From contig CM070515.1 of the NCBI GenBank assembly GCA_036346375.1, positions 5,416,423 through 5,480,422 on the forward strand: 64,000 nt of DNA, in the 5' to 3' direction. This document shows positions 10,568 through 20,165 of the stretch, one piece after another. The stretch's first letter is position 1. Each line of letters begins with the position of its first letter. The notes beneath the pieces are model-generated. The model was given only the letters and a program-made list of their open reading frames with translations. It made no database searches and was not told where the DNA came from. This stretch comes from Guadua angustifolia (taxonomy: Eukaryota > Streptophyta > Magnoliopsida > Poales > Poaceae). Position numbers and translations under genes: made by a program.

Positions 10568-10970
10568 GGGCACCGTACTGCTAGACGAAAACAAAGAGGA
10601 GGGAGCTAGCTTAGGATCTCCTCATCTGCAGGCCGGAGACAGATTATCGGACGAGGCCGATGATTGCTTCTCTCCTGGACCATTATGGATGGTCCTTGTT
10701 CCTCTGGTGGAGTGTCTTCTACTTCTCTGGTGGATCACTTCTGCCTTGTCATGTTCTCTGCGCTCTGTAGCATGTGATTCGCCCGAGTGCCTAAATGGTA
10801 AATTTTCAGAACTGAACATTTAAAGCGGTAGCATATCCTGATTTCTCTGAGGGGGCAGTGCCGTGGTGTTAGATCCAAAATTATGAGCTACGTTTTATAA
10901 TATGTTGTGTAGCAGTAATCACTCGTATGACCACTACACGAGGTACTCCTATCGAGCAATGGAGTTTTAC
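10568..10970. other. Intergenic stretch, nothing recognised
   Basis: Short frames only. No repeat ends or coding similarity were seen. Confidence 0.5.
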
Positions 10971-11190
10971 TATTCCCTCCCTCCTCCTGTCACAAAAAAT
11001 AGCCTATAAAATACGCGCAGTCAAAACTGTATTGCTTTGAACGTATGGTTTGAATATATGAAAATGATACGAGTGAATTTCTCATACGAAGAAAATACTT
11101 TCATAATATCACACTTTTATAACTTACTGCGAATGTACGATAGTAAAATTTAGTAGTCAAAATGGCCTAACGTAAACCATTTTTTTTTTT
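10971..11190. mobile_element. Truncated Stowaway-like MITE
   Basis: It begins TCCCTCCCTCCTCCTGTCAC followed by AT-rich sequence with TTTCATAATATCACAC, like the left half of the intact Stowaway at 63646-63903. The matching right end (GGGAG-TA) is absent. Confidence 0.45.
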
Positions 11191-11606
11191 GACAAAAACG
11201 TTACTCTTTTGCGATTAGATAGAGTAGTACCGCGGTACATCTTATAAGACGGTGTTTTCTAGCAAAATGTAGCTTTCGTCTTCTTACCGTCGTACTTTGA
11301 GTTTGCCATGGCACCGTTTTTACTCTTTTACGACCTCTCATCGTTTGGAAGGCTGAAGCTTTGTTTGGTGTTGGTGGTTTTAGAAAATATTTTATTTCGC
11401 TGGTTTGGGATACACGTACACTGGCATACAAAAAGCATCTACTTTAGAGGTAAAGCGAATGTATTTTACTTGACGTTAAGGATCTATTAACGACCTAGAA
11501 TCCATAGCACATTGCAACGAAGCACCGCAACGACAAACTAGCTGCGAGAAAAGCCTCCTTAACATGACCAGTTTGGCGTTACCGTTCTGCACTGCAAGAT
11601 TAGTTA
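11191..11606. other. Intergenic stretch, nothing recognised
   Basis: No convincing gene. Short frames on both strands at 11201-11490 show no recognisable motif. Confidence 0.5.
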
Positions 11607-11876
11607 CTCCCTTCTTCTAAGTTTATAGAATGTATGTATTTTTTTAATAATCTTATCTATAAATATAAATATAGGACGTGTTTTATGTCCCAATATAAAT
11701 TAGTATGATGTTAGTTTCATACTCCCAAAAGTATTCAAATTTACTTGATATTCACTACGTGCATGTATTGAATATAGTGCTTAGCGGTAATAATTTGTGG
11801 TAGTCTAATCATTTTTAATATATATTTGATCCATATGCCAAGAGAAAATATATTCTATAAACTTTGATGGAGGGAG
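11607..11876. mobile_element. Stowaway MITE, 270 bp
   Basis: The left end CTCCCTTCTTCTAAGTTTAT pairs with the right end ATAAACTTTGATGGAGGGAG as terminal inverted repeats. A TA lies before it and TG after it (an eroded TA duplication). This is the standard grass Stowaway (Tc1/mariner) layout with no coding capacity. Confidence 0.8.
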
Positions 11877-12268
11877 TGCTTGATAGAAGAATCTTTACTA
11901 ATCGTATCAAAAACAATAAAACAAAATTATGGCTTATTAAAAACAAATACTGTGCATATCTAGCCCACTGTACACTTTTTTTTAATATAAATCTAACCTC
12001 TTGTCGTACGTCTTTACAAAAATAACCTTCTCATTGCGAAAGACACGGTAGAAGATATGTATCCTCACGAAGTTAACCCTTGTCTTAAAGGAAGTCTTAA
12101 CCGTGCACTAATAAGTAGTTGCACACAAGGACTCCCCAGGCTGGACTTATTTCGTACTGCAAACTTTTCCAGGTACCTAGGAAGTGAGATCCATCACGGT
12201 CGGTAGTCTAGCTATCACGCTGTTGACCGCTAGATGAAAAGGATGACCTAGATGAAAAAGATGATTAA
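11877..12268. other. Intergenic stretch, nothing recognised
   Basis: AT-rich sequence with no gene-like frame. Confidence 0.5.
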
Positions 12269-12499
12269 GGGTTTGATTGTTTAAACTTTTGATTCTGATT
12301 CTAGCTTCAAAAGTAGAATAAAAAAATAAATAGTCTGATTCTAGAATTCGATTCTTACAATCCAGCCTACCCATATACACTAGAATCCACAATCCACTTT
12401 ATATATGCTTTTGGATTCGAGTTTTTGAAGAATCAACTTCTCTATAACCACAATCTAAAATCAGCTTTCAGAGAATCCAAAGCTAAAACAAACAGACTC
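12269..12499. mobile_element. Tourist (PIF/Harbinger) MITE, 231 bp
   Basis: Terminal inverted repeats GGGTTTGATTGTTTAAACTT and AGCTAAAACAAACAGACTC are flanked by TAA duplications at 12266-12268 and 12500-12502. It lies about 550 bp upstream of the RING gene start, so it may contribute to that promoter region. Confidence 0.8.
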
Positions 12500-13055
12500 T
12501 AAGATTTTCAAAGGTACTATTCACAGAGAACATTGCAGTGACATACTGCGAACAGCCGAAGCAGCTACATGGCAGGCACCATAGCGGGCGGATTTACCTA
12601 CTTGTGTAGTGTAGTTATCTGATCAGCCATATCATCATCGTCTTGGCAACCTCACCCCACCAACAGTGTTATTAATTGGAGGAGTGAGAAATCAAGAGTG
12701 TTATTAATAGGAGGAGTGAGAAATTAAATAAATAATTGAGATTGGTAAGATAAATACGTAACATCCATCGAAGTGAAGATGCATAGAATTAAATTTATAT
12801 ATCTCTTCCATGGAATTTTTTTCCCAGTGCAACCTGCCCACAGTGCCACCGCACTACCTACCCACCTAGTCCCAAGGCCTCGTCTCTTTCTTCTCGAAAC
12901 TATCTCGACTCTCGAGTCTCCCAACGAGCTTGTCATTTCGCTCCGCGCGCTTGGCCGTGGAGCTCCCACGTACTCCCTAGCTAGCTAGTCGCGTCCAAGT
13001 CCAAGGACGGCGCGCGAGAGGGGCAGGGGGTCAAGAACCCGAATCCCGAGAGGCG
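12500..13055 (+). promoter_or_regulatory. Upstream region of the RING-H2 gene, with a 32-bp tandem repeat
   Basis: A 32-bp unit beginning AGTGTTATTAATTGGAGGAG occurs twice in a row at about 12666-12729 with few differences. An AT-rich TATA-like stretch (TTTATATATC) sits at about 12793-12802. Pyrimidine-rich sequence follows (12880-12920), as in many grass 5' leaders. The positions of TATA and start site are inferred from sequence only. Confidence 0.4.
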
Positions 13056-13643
13056 ATGGAGGTTGGCGGCGTGCTCGTGTCCGTCCTCTTCGCCGCCTTC
13101 TCCCTCCCCTGCCTCCTGCTCCTCCTCGTGCTGGCTGAGGCCGGCCTGCGCCTCGCTGCGCTCGCGCTCCGGGGCGGCAGGTACGCGTGGCCCACGCGCT
13201 CCGCCTTCCTCGGCTACCGCATCGCGCGCGCCGGCGCTGCAGGCGGGCGCCTGTTCTCCGCCTCGGCGGCGGGCGGCTTCCCGCAGGACGAGGCGCCGCT
13301 GCCGCCCGAGTGCTGCGACCGCCTCGCCGTCGCTCTGTACCGCCGGGGCAAGGGGCCCGACCAGCCTGAAGCACCCGTGGACTGCGTGTTCTGCCTGTCG
13401 CGGGTCGACGAGGGCGAGGAGGTGCGCGAGCTCCGCTGCCGCCACGTCTTCCACCGCGCCTGCCTCGACGCCTGGCTCGTCCGCCCGCGCGCCACCTGCC
13501 CGCTCTGCCGCGACCGCCTCCTCCCCTCCGAGCCCCCGCGCGCCTGTTCCCTCGACGACGACGACGACGTCGACGCGCACGACGACCTCTCCTCTGCATC
13601 GTCGGCCTCCTACCCCCACGGCGGCGCGCTCTGGCACATGTAA
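13056..13643 (+). CDS. RING-H2 finger E3 ubiquitin ligase with N-terminal membrane segment
   Basis: This 195-aa protein is predicted to transfer ubiquitin from an E2 enzyme to target proteins. A hydrophobic Leu/Val/Ala segment at residues 6-36 should anchor it in a membrane. The RING-H2 ligands are all present: C110-x2-C113, C128-x-H130-x2-H133-x2-C136 and C148-x2-C151, with W140 in the usual E2-contact place. The tail (165-185) is rich in Asp and Ser. Size and layout resemble the plant BRH1/XERICO-like short RING-H2 proteins, but the exact subfamily is an inference. The start has purines in good context (GGCGATGG) and is the first ATG after the pyrimidine-rich leader. The gene has no intron and very high third-position GC, as is common in grasses. 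The long frames on the other strand and in other frames here are GC-driven shadows. Confidence 0.93.
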   Translation: MEVGGVLVSVLFAAFSLPCLLLLLVLAEAGLRLAALALRGGRYAWPTRSAFLGYRIARAGAAGGRLFSASAAGGFPQDEAPLPPECCDRLAVALYRRGKGPDQPEAPVDCVFCLSRVDEGEEVRELRCRHVFHRACLDAWLVRPRATCPLCRDRLLPSEPPRACSLDDDDDVDAHDDLSSASSASYPHGGALWHM

Positions 13644-13880
13644 GCTAACGAACGATCAACGCCGCCCGTTAATTCATCACTAGAACGTACGTACGGATCC
13701 TGCTCCGCTTGCTCCAATTCTGCAATGCGAGAGGCAGAGTTTTTTTTTCCTTTCCTTTTTTGACTTCTTATTCTTCTTCGTTCACATAGTTTCAAGTAAG
13801 TTAATTGTTTTAGTTGTTAAAAAGACGATGGATATAGGTGGCGGTTGTTGCTGTCCTGTCTTCTTGCTCCTGGTACATAG
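13644..13880 (+). other. 3' flank of the RING gene
   Basis: AT-rich sequence with T tracts, consistent with a 3' untranslated region. The tandem segmental duplication begins about 240 bp after the stop codon. Confidence 0.5.
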
Positions 13881-13970
13881 TTGTCGATTGGTTTGATTTC
13901 ATGGATCGATAACGATGGCTTACCTGTCGGCCACTGTCTAGTTGTCTGTCTTCAATTGGTAGGATTTAAT

Positions 13971-14560
13971 GAATTTTTTACTGTTCTGATCTGCTTTGTA
14001 TTCTTTTTCTATAAATAGACGTGTAGTGGATGAAATTTCAGAAATAGCCTTTTTATAGTGATCTCCAGCGGAACCGTCTATGAGAATTTTTTTTATCCTC
14101 AAATCCAGCGGATTGGACCCGTAGAAATTTTTTTTTGCCACATCCGCTGGTTTTATTTTTTTTAATTTTTTCAACGGGATGATTTTTTTTCTGTTTTTTT
14201 AGTCGCAACAATAACATCCAGTGGTATAAAATCGCTGAAACTAACAGCACAGTAAGTTACATTGTTTTCTGAATTTTTTTACTCGTGGCGGTACAGGAGC
14301 AGCTCGACCATTCCTGTGGCTGTGACGCCGTACACAGTGCGCTTTGCATACATGCAGTTGGCTCCTACTAAATTTCTTCGTGCCTCTTCACTTCTGTTTC
14401 TGTTTCCAACCAATAAGAGTCCACTGGATTCGAGGAAAGTTTCCTCGTACGGGTTCCGCTGGAGGTCATTGTACAAAGCTATTTCTGAAATTTCGTCCGT
14501 TACACGGCTATTTACAGAAAAAAAAACACAAACCACATCAAAACAGTAAACAAAAAAATT
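13971..14560. mobile_element. Non-autonomous MULE with long inverted repeats (copy 1)
   Basis: Left arm starts GAATTTTTTACTGTTCTGAT and right arm ends CAGTAAACAAAAAAATTC. Inverted similarity extends over roughly 180 bp, including TTTCAGAAATAGC and the CTCCAGCGGAAC / GTTCCGCTGGAGG pair. The flanks GGATTTAAT (13962-13970) and AGATTTAAT (14561-14569) match at 8 of 9 bases, fitting a Mutator-type 9-bp target duplication. Each arm contains a TATA-like TATAAATAG / CTATTTA. No transposase is present. Confidence 0.7.
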
Positions 14561-14569
14561 CAGATTTAA

Positions 14570-15060
14570 TCTGCACGTGATGAGATGAACCGACCGTGTG
14601 TTTTAGTTAGTTAGTTGTACAGCACAATCAAAATTTGATATTAAGAGTTAATGCGCACAGTTGGTCGAAACATATATACATCTCCACAAAGACTTTCATG
14701 CTATGAGACCCAATAGAGTACTTCTTGTCCCTGTTGTTCCTCCCTGGCCACTAGTATTGTACTAACCATGGTGTTCCTAATTAATGGATAACGGAGACGA
14801 CCAACTCAATGTGTAATGCACGTACCAACCATGATTAGACGAACCTTGTCGTGGCGCCAATTGATTGACAGGCACCATTAAGCTAGCTAGCTGTATATTA
14901 GGCCAGCCTTACCTAAGCGTAACAATAACTTGTGATCCGGTAGCACGAGAGCTCGTAGCCCTACCAAGAGGAACAAAACGTCTCACTGTCTAGATGGACA
15001 ACCATGTACTGCATACGTACACTGCAAGATGCATTACGCAAAGTCTCCCCCTCCATCCAC
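14570..15060. other. Non-coding segment inside the duplication
   Basis: Present again at about 21227-21720 with few changes. No convincing gene. Confidence 0.5.
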
Positions 15061-15068
15061 CAGTGTGT

Positions 15069-15080
<12 letters not shown>

Positions 15081-15153
<73 letters not shown>

Positions 15154-15535
15154 CTTCAGGTTTCCTATATAATCCCACTTTCAATATACCATTTACATGA
15201 AAGTATTATACTTCTTTATCATTTTCTATATACTCTAATAATGATTCTAAGATACTCCAATGTGACATGGTTGAAAAAAATCATTTGAGCCCTATATTTT
15301 TTTGCTATATACACTTTTACATATGTGAAAAGAATATATAAACAAATTATGCTATAAATGGTGGACTTTGATGAAATTTTTGTGGAACTCCACTTTGGAG
15401 TATCAGTATAATCGCAGTTAGAAGTATACTTTAAAGAATAAAGAGATATAATAATATCATTTAAGCGGTATATTGAAGGTGGGAGTAATGCATTCGGGTG
15501 AAAGTATAGAACCATTTTCCTATATATATATATGG
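15081..15535. mobile_element. (TA)n tract with Micron-like element, copy in unit 1
   Basis: A long (TA)n tract (about 15081-15151, preceded by a GT run) is followed by a body with TAATCCCACTTTCAATATACC and CTAAGATACTCCAATGTGAC. The body ends at a second TA run at 15522-15533. It is related to 10041-10434 and 41092-41468. Confidence 0.6.
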
Positions 15536-15539
15536 CTTC

Positions 15540-16412
15540 ACGAGAAGACCCTTCGGAAATTTGAAATCACGTTTAGATCCTCGAATGGTTTTTAGAAGAA
15601 AGGAGTCGGAAAAAATAAAATTACGTTTAGGTCCATCTGCTGTTTACGTTTAGATCCTCCTGATGGATTTTAATAGAATAGATCCTGGAAAAAGTGAAAT
15701 TACGTTTAGATCTCTCTGCGGTTTACGTTCAGCTCATCTCTATAGTTTTTTGCAGAATGGACCCAAAAAACAAAAAGTACCTCCGCGGTCTTCTAAAAAA
15801 AGTAATTCGTCAAAGGTTTATAGTAGTCTACAGATTTCTCGATGGGTTGTATCAACACATTTTTTTAAAAAAAAACACGAAAACCGAAATTACGCAAAAA
15901 AAAAGTTTAGATTCCTCCACGGTTTTTTAAAAAAATACTGATTCGTCGAATGTTTATAGCAATTCATCGCCGACGGTCCTCACTTTTTTTTTTGCAAAAA
16001 CATGAAACCGAAATTACGCTTAAAAAACTAGATGATCTTTGAAACACAAAAATCCATTGTTTTCTCAAAAATAAAAAACAACGATTCACTTGAAGGTTTA
16101 TAGCAGATTCAAATTCGCAAGCGAGTCCTACCGACTTATTTTATTTTCTAAAAAAGGAAAAAACCAAAATTACACAAAAAAAAACTAAATGACGTTTAAA
16201 TTCCTCCGCGGTTTTAAAAAAAACACTGATTCGCTGAAGGTTTATAGCAATTCACAGATTCGCCGACGGGTCCTATCAACCCATTTTTTAAGAAAAACAT
16301 GAATCCATGGTTAAAACTAAATGATGTTTAAATCCTCTACGGTTTCTCTCAAAAATTTCACGAGATTCGCCGATGGCTCTAGCAGCTCATTTTTAAAAAA
16401 AAAGTAAACCGA
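15540..16412. repeat. Degenerate tandem array of about 140-bp units
   Basis: The core GGTTTATAGCA recurs at about 15812, 15949, 16094 and 16237, spaced 137-145 bp. Other recurring pieces are ATTCGCCGACGGGTCC, ACCGAAATTACG and CCTCCGCGGTTTT. It is repeated in unit 2 at about 22020-22893. Related inverted motifs appear at 27180-27560. It is non-coding. Confidence 0.7.
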
Positions 16413-16984
16413 ATTATATTTGTTCTAAGTTCAGGAATTTGGTGAGCTTATGAAAATTGTCGATTGGTTTGATTTCATGGATCGATAACGATGGCTTACC
16501 TGTCGGCCACTGTCTAGTTGTCTGTCTTCAATTGGTAGGATTTAATGAATTTTTACTGTTCTGATCTGCTTTGTATTCTTTTTCTATAAATAGACGTGTA
16601 GTGGATGAAATTTCAGAAATAGCCTTTTATAGTGATCTCCAGCGGAACCGTCTATGAGAATTTTTTATCCTCAAATCCAGCGGATTGGACCCGTAGAAAT
16701 TTTTTTTGCCACATCCGCTGGTTTTATTTTTTAATTTTTTCAACGGGATGATTTTTTTTTCTGTTTTTTAGTCGCAACAATAACATCCAGTGGTATAAAA
16801 TCGCTGAAACTAACAGCACAGTAAGTTACATTGTTTTCTGAATTTTTTTACTCGTGGCGGTACAGGAGCAGCTCGACCATTCCTGTGGCTGTGACGCCGT
16901 ACACGTGCGCTTTGCATACATGCAGTTGGCTCCTACTAAATTTCTTCGTGCCTCTTCACTTCTGTTTCTGTTTCCAACCAATAA

Positions 16985-17535
16985 GGCCATTCGCGATTAG
17001 AGTTTACATTCTGCGGTTTTCAATAAAGACGCGTCATATTTAGATATTTGGGTTGATGAATGAAAACAACCTCTCTCAATGACAGATTTCATTTTGCAGC
17101 TTAATAGGTATGACATAACATTTAATTGTTGCATAGTGTTGTGATCAACTATGCCATATAAATTGTGTAGCCACTTGCAATTATATCTAGCACACACTAC
17201 AATATGGCCACGGGATCCGAAAAAGGTGTGGAGATGAAACAAATCACTCTCGGTGGGGTTTTATCCGGGTTGAAAGACTTGGTAGCAAGTAGTACACCAA
17301 ATTTTTCATCCCATGAAACTCAACTCTCCTCTCTCCTCATAAATTTGTTGCCATGTCACCACTTTTGTCTATGTGGCATCTCATTTAATGAGAATGAAAC
17401 TCCCATGAAACTTGCATTGTGAATGGCCTCATGAAACTCTCTCTATCTCTCTCTTCATAATTACCTTGCCATGTCACCAAACATGATGATGTGTCATATC
17501 ATTTAATGAGAATGAAACTCCCATTGTGAATGGCC
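16985..17535. mobile_element. Tourist/PIF-Harbinger MITE, 551 bp
   Basis: Ends GGCCATTCGCGA and CATTGTGAATGGCC are inverted repeats. TAA duplications flank it at 16982-16984 and 17536-17538. Unit 1 has an uninterrupted ACCAATAAG at the matching place, which gives the empty site. An internal GTGAATGGCC at about 17419 suggests internal repetition or a nested end. Confidence 0.8.
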
Positions 17536-17585
17536 TAAGACGTGCATGTCGATACCAAGAAAGACGTGCATGTCGATACTAATTA

Positions 17586-17642
17586 CTCCCTCCACTAAAA
17601 AAATAACAAGCGTCGGTTTTCAATGATGGAACTGGCTGAAAC
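17586..17642. mobile_element. Stowaway MITE fragment
   Basis: Starts ACTCCCTCCACTAAAAAAAT, the usual Stowaway end. Its remainder is missing, and a Tourist MITE begins immediately after. Confidence 0.45.
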
Positions 17643-17645
17643 TTA

Positions 17646-17863
17646 GGCCCTGTTGGTGCGGTTTGATTCTAGTAAAGCAATCGGTTAGGATTCTTAGTAA
17701 GCGTTTGAGATAGAATCGAATCCGGAGGAAGCAAGGTTAGCTTATGGGTCGACCACGGTGTAAAAATCGAAATGATTCGCTTTGAAGCGTTAAGTCCTAT
17801 TCCGTTTGATTGGATTTATTTGATTCTAGAAAAAGCAATCCGGTTCTAAGTTGTCAAACGGGC
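17646..17863. mobile_element. Tourist MITE, 218 bp
   Basis: Ends GGCCCTGTTGGTGCGGTTTG and AGTTGTCAAACGGGC form inverted repeats. TTA duplications lie at 17643-17645 and 17864-17866. Confidence 0.75.
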
Positions 17864-18719
17864 TTAAAATATGCCATCGGTTCGATGGTTTTTACGCCGA
17901 TTGGATATCTTGTACCAAAGCGACCATCAAAACGGACGCCAACCGACTATGCTCTTGCGGGATGGTGCACGCAAGGCCAACCGTGTAGCTCGCTCATGGG
18001 CTACCGTCCCCCGTCAAGTACGTCCTCGAAAGCCCAAGTTCGGGGCCTGCGACAAGGCGACGGCATTAAATGCGTGTAGGCTCGAGGATCGCGCGGGAAT
18101 CATACCGCACGGTCCGTGCCGCCTTGGTTTCGCGCACGTGCATCGTCGCGTGGTACCGGCATGTGGCGCGGCACTCTGACTGCCACGCGTCCTCTCGATG
18201 AACGCCCTCAGTAATAAATGATTTGTCTCCTGTAATTCCCTATAATACCCCCTCCCACGTGGATCGAGGTGGACCTTCAGATTACTACACATACTTACAC
18301 ATCTCGCTTGCTCACGGAGTCCTTAGAGTCGTTCGGTCCCCGAACAAGCGCGATTGTAACCCACTTTCAGCATACTAGTGCAATCACTAGATCGTGGGGT
18401 TATTATCTCCCCGAGAGGCAGAGCAGGATAAAAATGACCCCGTGGCTTCACGTTTGTCCGGATACTCTATTCTATTGCTCGGCATATTCTCGGACGATAT
18501 AACCTTGCGGAAAAAGGGCCCCAAGTTGATCCCTCATTCAACAAATGGCTCGGCGGGGACCACTGTCCCGAATCGTCGGCACTGGCGCCGTCGTGGGGAT
18601 CGACCGAGTCCTTCGCGAGAATCCCAGAGGATGCCGAATTCTCAAGACAATCAAGACCTCTACATCTTGGCGACGTGGAGGAGACGGCGTTTACGCTTGC
18701 GGCGGCGTGGCGGTGGATC

Positions 18720-19130
18720 GATCCAGGAAGGCCACACAGAGTCCATGTTCCTGGCGAAAATCCTTCGCCGGCGCGAGTCTCCTCGAACGCAGCGTTCGCT
18801 CGAGGATCGTCCATGTCATGCGCGAAACCGTCCTCCGCTTCGGGCGCGAGTCCTTCCCGAACGCAGCGTTTACGGGGCTATCCATGTCTCGCTGAGAAAC
18901 CGTCCTCCGCCGGCGCGAGTCCTTCCCCGACGCAGCGTTTACGCTCGTAATAGCCGTCTATGTCCCTGCACCGAGCACATCCTCCGTTCGGCGCGAGTCC
19001 CTTCCCCAGCACGCAGCGTTTACGCTCGGGGGCGGAAATCCATGTTCCGCCCGAAACACGTCCCTCGCTTCGCGCGCAAGTCTCTTCCGCACGGGTTTCG
19101 CCCAAGCTAGCGGCCAGCGTGAGTCCTCTC
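18720..19130. repeat. Minisatellite 1 inside the LTR element (about 80-bp units)
   Basis: About five degenerate units built on GCGCGAGTCCTTCCC, ACGCAGCGTTTACGCTCG and ATCCATGTC...CGAAACCGTCCTCCGC. GC-rich. The long open frames here (for example 18394-19110) are by-products of the repeat. Confidence 0.75.
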
Positions 19131-19339
19131 GTGACACACTAGTTAGTTCCCTCGACGTCCATCGCGTCCCGGCAGCTAGCAGTTCGAGCATGTCTCGTCT
19201 GTCAGTTCCTCGAACATCTGACCCATGCTTGGGATACGACAGTGCGAGTCTGCTCGCAATCTGCTAGTTGCCTTCTCCCTAAACATCTGATCTATGTCTA
19301 GTTCCCCTGTGCGTCTGATCCATGCACCGGATACTCGAG

Positions 19340-20165
19340 TAACAATTTATTGCAAAGATTCTTGTCCCGAACAAGCTCCGAACAAGTGCCGCTCGGATGC
19401 CGCAGAGCTCTTCGCCGCGAGACCACCGTCTCGCAGAAAGGCGCCGGATGCATGATAGCTCTTCGACGCGAGACTGTCCCCGAGAAAGCGGCCTTTCGGA
19501 TGCATGATAGCTCTTATCGCGAGACCACTGCCCCGAGGAAGTTGCCGCGGATGCCGCAGTAGCTCTTCACCTGCGAGACCGTCCAGAAAGCTGCCGCTGG
19601 ATGTGCGCAGAGCTCTTGTTCGCGAGACCACAATCCCCAGAACAAGCGCTGCTCGGATGCCGCAGTAGCTCTTCGCTGCGAGACCTGTCCCCGAGCAAGC
19701 GCTGCTCGGATGCCGCAGTAGCTCTTCGCTGCGAGACCACATCCCTCGAAAGCAAGCGCTGCTTTCGGATCTGCGATAGCTCTTCGCTGCGAGACTGTCC
19801 CGAGCGGCCTGCCGGATGATCCCAGTAGTTCACTGCGAGGCGGCGCGTCCCCGGAAACAAGCCCATTGCCCGGATGCATGCATAACTCTTGACCGCGAGA
19901 CTGTCCTCGAAACAAGCAAAGCTTTCGCTTTGATGCGGCAGAGCTCTTCGCCGCGAGACCACATCGTCTTCGAAACAGCGGCGCCGGATGCCGCGATAGC
20001 TCTTTTCGAGACATCCCCGAAGCAAGTGCCGCTTGGATGCCGCAGAGTTCTTATCGCGAGACCTGTTTCGCGAAACAACCGCTCGGATGCCGCGAGAACT
20101 CTTGACTTGCGAGACCACTGTCCGAACAGCGGCGGGCACCTGATAGCTCTTCGCCGCATGACTCA
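19340..20165. repeat. Minisatellite 2 inside the LTR element (about 50-60-bp units)
   Basis: About fifteen units with the core TAGCTCTTCGCTGCGAGAC, then a CC(A/G)TCCCCGA spacer, then AAGCGCTGCTCGGATGCCGC. Unit lengths vary from about 48 to 62 bp. It differs from minisatellite 1. Open frames across it have no gene-like features. Confidence 0.8.

Larger units (their letters stand above)
13881..16412. repeat. Segmental duplication, unit 1 (about 2.5 kb)
   Basis: From TTGTCGATTGGTTTGATTTC to AAAGTAAACCGAA this block is repeated at 16457-22893 in the same orientation. It contains a MULE, unique-looking sequence 14570-15060, a (TA)n tract with a Micron-like element, and a 140-bp tandem array. Unit 2 contains all of these in the same order plus about 4 kb of later insertions. 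Confidence 0.9.

Noticed and set aside
12981..13683. Several 90-218-aa frames overlapping the RING gene in other frames and on the minus strand
   Set aside because: Shadows caused by high GC. Only the 13056-13643 frame has a domain, sensible start context and codon bias.
14990..15288. IYIYIY-type frames across the TA tract (also at 10000 and 21656)
   Set aside because: Translation of a (TA)n microsatellite.
18394..19110. 238-aa frame on the plus strand
   Set aside because: Runs through an LTR and a minisatellite, with no domain or codon bias.
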